DNA from: JBOHER01 sp050701115
Lineage (GTDB): Bacteria; Actinomycetota; Actinomycetes; Mycobacteriales; Pseudonocardiaceae
Reading direction: 5' to 3'
Length of the DNA: 7,094 nt
Assembly: GCA_050701115.1 (NCBI GenBank)
Contig: JBOHER010000160.1
Location: 1 to 7,094, forward strand
The notes under the pieces are model-generated. The model did not search any database, was not told the DNA's origin, and saw nothing but the letters and a program-made list of their open reading frames with translations. Each line of letters starts with the position of its first letter. The first letter of the stretch is position 1. Positions 1 through 6,200 of this stretch are shown here, piece by piece. Position numbers and translations under genes: made by a program.

Positions 1-486
1 TGGGACCAGCTCGCCGCACTGGACATCCGGGTCGTCATCGGCGTCGTTGACCGGCTGCGCGCCGAGAACGACGTCCTGAAAGCTATCGTCCTCGACGACG
101 GGCAGGAGTTCCCCGCAGACGCACTGGTGGTGGCCCCCCGGTTCATTGCACGGGCAGACCTGTACGAACAGCTCGGCGGAACACCCAAGAAGCATCCGAC
201 CGGCGGAACGTTCATCGCGACGGACGCAGCGGGACGGACGGAGATCCCCGGCGTATGGGCAGCAGGAAACGCCAGCGACCTAGGGGCGATGGTCGCTGCC
301 GCAACGGGAGCCGCGGTCGCGACCGCCGCCGTCATGAACGCAGACCTCTTGGCCGAGGACGTCGATGCCGCCGTTCGAGCACGATCCGAACCCTTCTCCG
401 CTGCCATGGAGGCACGCATGACGACGCGGGTGCTCGGTGAACGCCGACACGGTCTGGACGCACCGCATCGGCTCCCAGTTCGGTGA
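1..486 (+). CDS. FAD/NAD(P)-dependent oxidoreductase, thioredoxin-reductase-like (C-terminal part)
   Basis: The reading frame is open from base 1 and ends at TGA 484-486, leaving 161 codons of a protein that begins outside the window. The diagnostic part is the motif TEIPGVWAAGNASD (bases about 238-279), the C-terminal FAD-contacting signature of the thioredoxin reductase/pyridine nucleotide-disulfide oxidoreductase family. It is followed by an Ala/Gly/Val-rich helix and the typical NADLLAEDVDAAV end seen in actinobacterial members. The preceding 'LDDGQEFPADALVVAPRF' strand-turn-strand also fits this fold. The family oxidises or reduces small substrates with NAD(P)H and FAD in the cytoplasm. 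The redox CxxC, if present, would lie in the missing part, so true thioredoxin reductase activity cannot be judged. The tail after the FAD domain (ending RRHGLDAPHRLPVR) is short and Arg-rich. Some relatives, from memory, continue into a SAM-methyltransferase domain, which is absent here. It is convergent with the next gene. Confidence 0.85.
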   Translation, partial: WDQLAALDIRVVIGVVDRLRAENDVLKAIVLDDGQEFPADALVVAPRFIARADLYEQLGGTPKKHPTGGTFIATDAAGRTEIPGVWAAGNASDLGAMVAAATGAAVATAAVMNADLLAEDVDAAVRARSEPFSAAMEARMTTRVLGERRHGLDAPHRLPVR

Positions 487-522
487 CCGACGGAAATCGT
501 CATCTGAGCGAGTTCCGGTAGG

Positions 523-538
523 TGGAGGAGTCCCTCCA
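523..538 (+). terminator. Weak hairpin after the oxidoreductase gene
   Basis: A perfect 6-base inverted repeat (TGGAGG, loop AGTC, CCTCCA) lies 36 bases after the oxidoreductase stop, between two convergent genes. There is no T-run after it, only a short CCAAAGACTT stretch. It is a possible Rho-independent-like stop of the short-stem kind used in actinobacteria, but so short a stem could occur by chance. The rest of 487-661 holds no gene or other signal I can support. Confidence 0.25.
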
Positions 539-661
539 AAGACTTCTCACCACAGTTCTTGGATCCACCGGCTTACCCGGATATCGAAAGGTGATGGGGA
601 CCAGAGCATGCCGTCACAAGCTTGGTGGTCGTGTCCACGCGTCCCAGCTGTGCGCCACCGC

Positions 662-1816
662 TTACAACGATGCATAGAGCGCTCTCTCGAAGTCGTTGTA
701 CATTTTCATCGCCTCGGGGGTCACGAACGGCAGGAACTGGGTATAGATCGCCCCGGTGATACCCGTTGCGCGATCAACCCAGAAGTGTGTGTTCAGCAGG
801 CCCGCCCACGCACCGCTCCCAGCGGCACGCATACCGGGTGCCTGCTCCGTGTTCAGCAAGAGCCCGTAGCCCCATTTGTGGCCGGGACCGGCATTGAATG
901 ACTCGGTCGCCGCCGGGTCAGCCGTCGGGATCGATGCTGGGAAGTCAAGGTCACCGATCTGATTGCTGAACGCGGCGTCGACCGTGGACTTCTCCAGGAT
1001 CTTCGTGCCCTCGAAGGTGCCGTCGTGGAGCAGGGCTCGCTGGAACGTGAGGTAGTCGTGCGGCGTTGAATGCAGGCCGTGACCCCCGGCGAAGTATTCC
1101 GGCTGCTGGTTGAGCTCGATGTCGGTGACCGTCCACCGTCCGTCTTCGCCCTTCATGTGTATGGGGGTTGCGTTGGCATGCTGGGCGGAGCTCATCAGGA
1201 ACGCAGTCTCATGCATCCCAAGCGGCTCGGTAATACTCTCCTTGATCACGACATCAAGCCCAACCCCGCTCGTGGCCTCGACGACCTTGCCGAGCCAATC
1301 GATGTTGATGCCGTACTCGAAGACGGTGCCCGGATCGGCTACCAGCGGAGCAGTGAAGATGACGTTGAAGCCGGACAACACATTGGGCGTGCCGGTAGCT
1401 GCCTCCCACCGGACCAGCTCGGCGTTCCAGAACCAGTAACCGAGCCCAGCGGTATGCGTGATCAATTGCTTGACCGTTGCCCGGCCGGCCGGTGGGCGCA
1501 ACCTCGGAGTTTCGCCGTCGAATCCGTCCAGCACCTGGAGCTTGGCGAAGTCGGGGCAGTAAGTGTCGACAGGGGCGTCGAGGTCTAGGTTGCCATTCTC
1601 CATCTGCTGTAATGCGGCGACCGTAGCCACCATCTTCGTCATCGACATGATCCGGAAGTGGGTGTCGGCGGTAACTGGGTCTCTGCCGCCGGCCATACGG
1701 GGCCCTGCCGCTCCCTCGTAGATCACACCGCTACGGTCGGCCGCCATTGCGACCACGTTGGGTACGGCGCCACTCTCGACGGCGTCCTGCAGCACCCTAT
1801 CTATCGAGGAAGTCAC
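662..1816 (-). CDS. Serine hydrolase, class C beta-lactamase fold / EstB-like (family VIII) esterase
   Basis: A complete 384-residue protein, close to the usual length of about 390 for EstB-type family VIII carboxylesterases. The nucleophile motif S58-M-T-K61 lies in 'FRIMSMTKMVA'. The general-base tyrosine is Y168 in 'GTVFEYGINID', where class C beta-lactamases have YxN and family VIII esterases a looser form. The third motif region is 'SGAWAGLLNTHFWVD' (334-348), with W-A-G replacing W-G-G, and a typical 'TQFLPF' end at 360-364. 'LITHTAGLGY' (118-127) is another family landmark. No signal peptide or membrane segment is visible, so it is probably cytoplasmic. It likely cleaves short-chain esters or related amides through an acyl-serine. 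Beta-lactam resistance is less likely given the motif variants and lack of export. The GTG start at 1814-1816 is preferred because AAGGAGA sits 5 bases upstream. It stands alone, convergent with the oxidoreductase and 227 bases from the hydrolase upstream. By eye its base composition is less GC-rich than that of the large gene to the right. The natural substrate is unknown. Confidence 0.9.
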   Translation of the reverse strand: MTSSIDRVLQDAVESGAVPNVVAMAADRSGVIYEGAAGPRMAGGRDPVTADTHFRIMSMTKMVATVAALQQMENGNLDLDAPVDTYCPDFAKLQVLDGFDGETPRLRPPAGRATVKQLITHTAGLGYWFWNAELVRWEAATGTPNVLSGFNVIFTAPLVADPGTVFEYGINIDWLGKVVEATSGVGLDVVIKESITEPLGMHETAFLMSSAQHANATPIHMKGEDGRWTVTDIELNQQPEYFAGGHGLHSTPHDYLTFQRALLHDGTFEGTKILEKSTVDAAFSNQIGDLDFPASIPTADPAATESFNAGPGHKWGYGLLLNTEQAPGMRAAGSGAWAGLLNTHFWVDRATGITGAIYTQFLPFVTPEAMKMYNDFERALYASL

Positions 1817-1821
1817 GGTCG

Positions 1822-1828
1822 TCTCCTT
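1822..1828 (-). promoter_or_regulatory. Ribosome binding site fixing the GTG start
   Basis: On the minus strand this reads AAGGAGA, a near-perfect Shine-Dalgarno sequence, followed by CGACC and the GTG at 1816-1814. The spacing is ideal and supports GTG over any downstream start for the serine hydrolase. Confidence 0.8.
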
Positions 1829-1872
1829 GAACTATGGACGCTGCGTGCCGCGTGACGGACATCCGGCGTGTC

Positions 1873-1887
1873 GTGAACCGACTTCAC
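1873..1887. promoter_or_regulatory. Small inverted repeat upstream of the serine hydrolase
   Basis: GTGAA-CCGAC-TTCAC forms a perfect 5+5 inverted repeat with a 5-base centre, 57 bases upstream of the GTG start of the serine hydrolase. Its position would suit an operator. I see no convincing -10/-35 pair beside it: the region has almost no TA steps, and the best -10-like string (CATAGT on the minus strand, about 1830-1835) is too close to the ribosome binding site. The same gap also holds an imperfect palindrome at about 1955-1979 (arms CTTG/CAAG around two GATC sites). Either could be chance. Confidence 0.15.
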
Positions 1888-2014
1888 TGCCGAGCCCTGA
1901 GCCGACCTCGATGTCCGCATCGCGATCACGCTGTTCGGCTGAACACCATCATCCTCTTGCTGAGATCCAGATCACAAGAAGCCAGCGGTCATCATGTCGA
2001 AGGGGCCGCCACTC

Positions 2015-2040
2015 GTGCGACCGGGGGCCCGCCGGTGCGC
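2015..2040 (-). terminator. GC-rich hairpin directly after the alpha/beta hydrolase stop
   Basis: Starting 3 bases past the TAG stop of the hydrolase (2044-2046), the sequence can fold with ACCGG/CCGGT as the core stem around a 7-base loop, extended by about 4 more pairs if one G is bulged. Its position at the end of the two-gene operon suits a transcription terminator. There is no U-tract, so it would be of the GC-stem-only type proposed for high-GC actinobacteria. In such GC-rich DNA a stem like this can also arise by chance. Confidence 0.3.
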
Positions 2041-2043
2041 CCG

Positions 2044-3207
2044 CTAACGACCCTCGACCGGCACGTGCTCGGCCAAGAACCGATCGAGCACATGACGGGT
2101 GATCTGGGTGTTGACGTTGCCCCATGCCACATCGAAGGCGTGCAGGGCGTAGGGCAGGCTCACCGCGGTGTGCGGCGCATCGACGCGCTCGAGCGCGGCA
2201 GCCAGCAACGTCATCTGCTCATGCGACACGATGGTGTCCCGCTCACCGTGCGCGAGCAGCGTCGGCGGTAGGCCCAACCGCACGTCGTGCACCGGGGAGC
2301 TCCGCCGGTAGCGGTCAGCGACCTCATCCGGTGTCCCGCCGAGGTAGTTCTCCAGCGGACGCTTCCACCGGGGTGAGCTCACTCGCCAAGCCCGGACAAG
2401 ATCGGTCGGGCCGTATAGGGCCACCACCGCGGCGACCGTCGGATCCCCCAGTGGGCAGCTTGGCTGGAAGGGGGCATCGGCCGCTACCGCGTAGCCGACA
2501 TGCAGCGCGAGGTGGGCGCCCGCCGAGCGACCGGCAAGGATGACCCGGCTCGGATCCACCTGGTAGTCCGCGGCATGCGCTTTCACCCACCCGAGGGCGC
2601 AGGCGACATCGGCTGGGGCCGCCTGCCAATTGGGCTGTGGGCTCAGCCGGTACTCGATGTCGAAAACCGTGTAGCCGCGATCGTTGAACCATTTGTTCCA
2701 CTTCGGGGCGGCTCCGCGCGTGCCACCGGACCAGGATCCGCCGTGCACCCATACCACCGCCGGTCGCGGTTCGTCGCCCGCGCGAGGTGCTTCCCAGACG
2801 TCGAGCCGCAACTCCCGCCCGTCCGGCATCGCGTAGGTGACACTGCGGCTGAGGTCGGGTTCCCCCAGGTTGAGCTGGCTGAACAGCGCGTCCCAGAGCG
2901 AAAGGCGCACGCCGTAGGCGTCGGCGGTCCGCCATTGCGACACCAGCGGCACGCTGATCACCACCGCCGTGCACGTGATCACTACCGCGAGCAAACCGGC
3001 AGGCAGCCGCCGGCCCAGCCGGTAGCTGACCGCGGCGAGCGCCAACGCCACCAGGGCGACGACGAGGAAAACCGGCAAGATCGCCATGATCACCATGCCG
3101 ACCACGTCCCACTGCTCCACCGGCACCAGAACGACGGCGGCAACCACGATCAGCAGAGCCGTCAGCAGAATGGCTCCACCCGAACTCAGCACCCGACCGC
3201 TGATCAT
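2044..3207 (-). CDS. Membrane-anchored alpha/beta hydrolase (BD-FAE/HSL-type esterase)
   Basis: 387 residues. The N-terminus has three hydrophobic segments at about 6-30, 35-60 and 68-92. The positively charged loop SYRLGRR (61-67) between segments 2 and 3 suggests it is cytoplasmic, which places the catalytic domain outside the membrane. The catalytic domain (about 120-387) carries the oxyanion motif H155-G-G-S-W, the nucleophile elbow G-R-S228-A-G, the acid D324 in 'HGERDTIV' and H356 in 'LPYALHAFD', so the triad is complete. This matches the COG0657 carboxylesterase/lipase group (BD-FAE-like). The likely reaction is hydrolysis of a carboxylic ester, perhaps an acetyl or acyl group on a surface lipid or glycan, but the substrate is unknown. 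Two cysteines (C203, C251) lie in the outside domain. The ATG is 9 bases after the stop of the large STAND gene and has no Shine-Dalgarno sequence (GCGCCCTCG precedes it), so expression probably depends on translational coupling. A hairpin follows the stop. The family is certain, the topology inferred. Confidence 0.9.
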   Translation of the reverse strand: MISGRVLSSGGAILLTALLIVVAAVVLVPVEQWDVVGMVIMAILPVFLVVALVALALAAVSYRLGRRLPAGLLAVVITCTAVVISVPLVSQWRTADAYGVRLSLWDALFSQLNLGEPDLSRSVTYAMPDGRELRLDVWEAPRAGDEPRPAVVWVHGGSWSGGTRGAAPKWNKWFNDRGYTVFDIEYRLSPQPNWQAAPADVACALGWVKAHAADYQVDPSRVILAGRSAGAHLALHVGYAVAADAPFQPSCPLGDPTVAAVVALYGPTDLVRAWRVSSPRWKRPLENYLGGTPDEVADRYRRSSPVHDVRLGLPPTLLAHGERDTIVSHEQMTLLAAALERVDAPHTAVSLPYALHAFDVAWGNVNTQITRHVLDRFLAEHVPVEGR

Positions 3208-3216
3208 CGAGGGCGC

Positions 3217-6200
3217 TCAGCCGCACGGCGGTTGGTAGGGGAACTGCCCGGCGTTGCGCTGCCATTGCTCGGGGGTGAGCACGCCCCTTGTCGTCGTGCA
3301 GATCCGCGCAATGGCGCGCTCACCGTCCAGGTCCCACAGCCGCGCGGTGTTGTCGCCGCCCCCGGTGGCGAGGACATCGCCAACCGGACTGAACGCGAGC
3401 ACGTGCTCGGTGCCAACGTGGTCGGTGATCGCTTGGCCGATCGGCACCACTTCGGCGGGGTCGGACACGTCCCAGATGCGGATCGTGGTGTCCGAGCTTC
3501 CTGATGCCAGCGTGCGGCCGTCCCGGCTGAAGGACACCGAGCCGATCGCCTCGGTGTGCGCCGTGAGTGGCCTGCCCAGCGGCGTCGCTCGGGCCGGGTC
3601 GCGGACATCCCACAGCCGGATGGTCTTGTCCCCGCTGCCGGTGGCAAGCAGGTTGCCGTCCGGGCTGAAGGCAGCGGCGAGCACATCCCCGGTGTGCGCG
3701 GTGAGTGGCCCGCCCAGCGGCGTCGCTCGGGCCGGGTCGCGGACGTCCCACAGCCGGATCGTCTGGTCGCTGCTCACCGTGACCAGCGTGCTGCCGTCCG
3801 GGCTGAATGCCGTCGTGTTGACGTAGCCGGTGTGCCCGGTGAGCGGCTCGCCGACCCGTCCCGGCTCGCTGGGATCGGTGATGTCCCACAGGGCGACGCT
3901 CTCGTCGTCATCGCCGGTCGCCAGCGTGCGCCCGTCAGGGCTGATCGCCAGCGGCGCGGCATACCGGGTGTCCAACCGCAGCGGCTTGCCGATGGGCTTG
4001 GCTCGTTTCGGGTCCGACACGTCCCACAGCCGGACCGTCTTGTCGCCCGATGCGGTCGCCAGCAGTCGCCCATTCGGGCCGAACACCTGGTGCGTCACGT
4101 AGCCACGGTGCCCGACCAGCGGTCGCCCGAGCGGCATCGGATCGGCAGGATCGGCGACGTCCCAGAGCCGGACGGTCGCGTCCGACGAACCGGTTGCGAG
4201 CACCCGTCCATCGGGGCGGAATCCCGGTGTGGTCACCTCCTCGGTGTGGCCGAGCAGGATGGTTCGGGGTATCGACCAGAGCCGGACCACGCCATCCCCA
4301 CTGCCGGTGGACAGGGTGCGCCCGTCCGGACTGACGCCCACAGCGAACACGCCGTTGCCGCGCGATTCCAGCGGCTGCCCGAGCGGAATCGCGCGGTCGG
4401 CGTCGGTCACGTTCCACAGCCGGACCGTGCTGTCGTGGCCGCCACTGGCCAACATGGTGCCGTCCGGGCTGAACAGCACCGACCACACCGGTGCGGTGTG
4501 TCCGGACAATGGTGGACCGAGGGGTTCGCCGGTGGCAACGTCCCAGCGGCGCACGGTCTTGTCGTCGCCGCCCGACGCCAGCACCCGGCTGTCCGGGCTG
4601 AACGCCACCGAGTGCACATCGCCGGTGTGCCCGGTGAGCGGCTGCCCCCGCGGTGTGGCCTCCGCCGGATCGGTGACGTCCCAGATCCGAACGGTCCCGT
4701 CGTCGCCGGTGGTCGCCAGGCTTTGTCCGTCCGGGCTGAACGCCACCGAGCGGACCGCGGCGGTGTGCCCGGAAAGTGACTCGCCCAGGCGGGTGGGTTT
4801 CGCCGGGTCGGCCACGTTCCACAGCCCCGCGGTGTGGTCCTCGTTGGCGGTGACGAGCGTCGTGCCGTCCGGGCTGAACGCCACCAAGTAGATGGTGCCG
4901 TTGCCGGGTGCGACCGGCTTTCCGATGAGTTTCGGGTGCTCGCGGTCGGCGACGTCCCACAGGCGGAGGGTGTGGTCGTCGCCCGCGGTCGCCAGGGTGC
5001 GGCCATCGGGGCTGAACACCGCCGTGCTCACCCAACTGGTGTGCCCGTCGAGCGGGGTGCCCAGCGGCCGCGGATTGTCCCGGTCGCGCACATCCCACAG
5101 CCGCACGGTGCGGTCGTAGCTGGCCGTGGCCAGCGTGCCGCCGTCCGGGCTGAAGGAAGTCAGGTACACCGCGCCGGTGTGCCCGCCAAGCGGCTTGGCC
5201 AGCGGCATCTGCTGCAGGGACAGCAGCCGGGTGTAGATCGAGGTGTCCTCCGGCCGCAACAGGTGGGCGGCGAGGGCAAGCTGAGCCGCGACCGAGGGTT
5301 CGGTTTCCCGCAGGCGGTCGACCTCGGTGACCAGTTGCCGGTACTCCGCTTCGTCACGTTCGTTGATCGCCACCGCGGCGGCAACCCCGGCGATCAGGGC
5401 GAAAACGCACACCAACGCGACCGCGGCACGGCGGAGCCAGGTGCTGCGACGGCGGTGCTGCGCCGATGCGGCCAGAAACGCCGTGGCTACCGGTGTCGTC
5501 TCGACCGAGTCGAGTCCCTTCGCCCACCGTTCGGTGTTGTCCAGCCGTGCGCCGCGGTAGAGCAGGGAGGAATCGCGATCCTGCTCCGCCCACGCGGCCG
5601 CGTCCATTTCCAGCCGCTGCCGAGCCAGGGTGTCCGCCCGATTGTCGTCGATCCAGCCGCGCAGCCGGGGCCACGCCTCCAGCAGCGCCTCATGGGTGAT
5701 CTCGACCGACTCGGCGTCCAAGGTCACCAGGCGGGCCCTGGCGAGAACCTCGATGGCCTGTTCGGCTGCCGCACGGTCGCAGGCGTGATGGGTGATCAGC
5801 TCGCGCCGGGAGGCACGTCTGCGCACATCGCGGGTGGTTTCGCCGACCTGCACCAGGCGCAGCAGCATCCGGCGCGCCGCGAACCGACCCGCCTGGTTCA
5901 GTTCGGCCCATGCTCGCTCGGCGGTGGTGGCCACCGCACCGTGGATGCCGCCGGTGGCGCGGTATCCGGAGATGGTGAGCTTGCCCGCCTGACGTCGCTG
6001 CCAGGTGGCCAGCAGCGCGTGGGAGAGCAGTGGGAGCGCGCCGGCGTCGTAGCCTGCCGGGGTCACCTTGCCTTTCGTGAGACGCACCGTGACGCCGAGA
6101 TCGGCCAGCATCAGCTCGACCAGGCCGGTCTCGAACTGCAGCCCGACCGCTTTGGCCGGCCGCACCATGGCATCCCTGAGCTCGCTTGCGCTCATCGCAC

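Noticed and set aside
437..901. A plus-strand frame running from the oxidoreductase end into the serine hydrolase
   Set aside because: It overlaps both real genes out of frame, has no ribosome binding site and shows no motif.
662..1816. Reading the serine hydrolase as a true AmpC-type beta-lactamase
   Set aside because: It has no export signal, the YxN and KTG motifs are not intact, and the C-terminal part resembles EstB-like esterases.
1830..1835. CATAGT on the minus strand as a -10 box for the serine hydrolase
   Set aside because: It lies almost against the ribosome binding site, so a transcript would start within it, and no -35 element is seen at the right distance.
2500..3504. A 334-codon plus-strand frame spanning the junction of hydrolase and STAND genes
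   Set aside because: It lies antisense to two well-supported genes, with low-complexity His/Arg/Gln-rich translation and no domain.
3556..4779. A 407-codon plus-strand frame with a periodic sequence (DVPQPDRLV, PVRAE and similar)
   Set aside because: The periodicity is simply the WD40 repeat read on the wrong strand. There is no start signal and no independent evidence for a protein.
3328..5187. Regular direct repeats that could suggest a CRISPR or satellite array
   Set aside because: The 138-base unit is in frame, translates to WD40 blades and diverges mostly outside the motif positions. It is a protein repeat, not a CRISPR.
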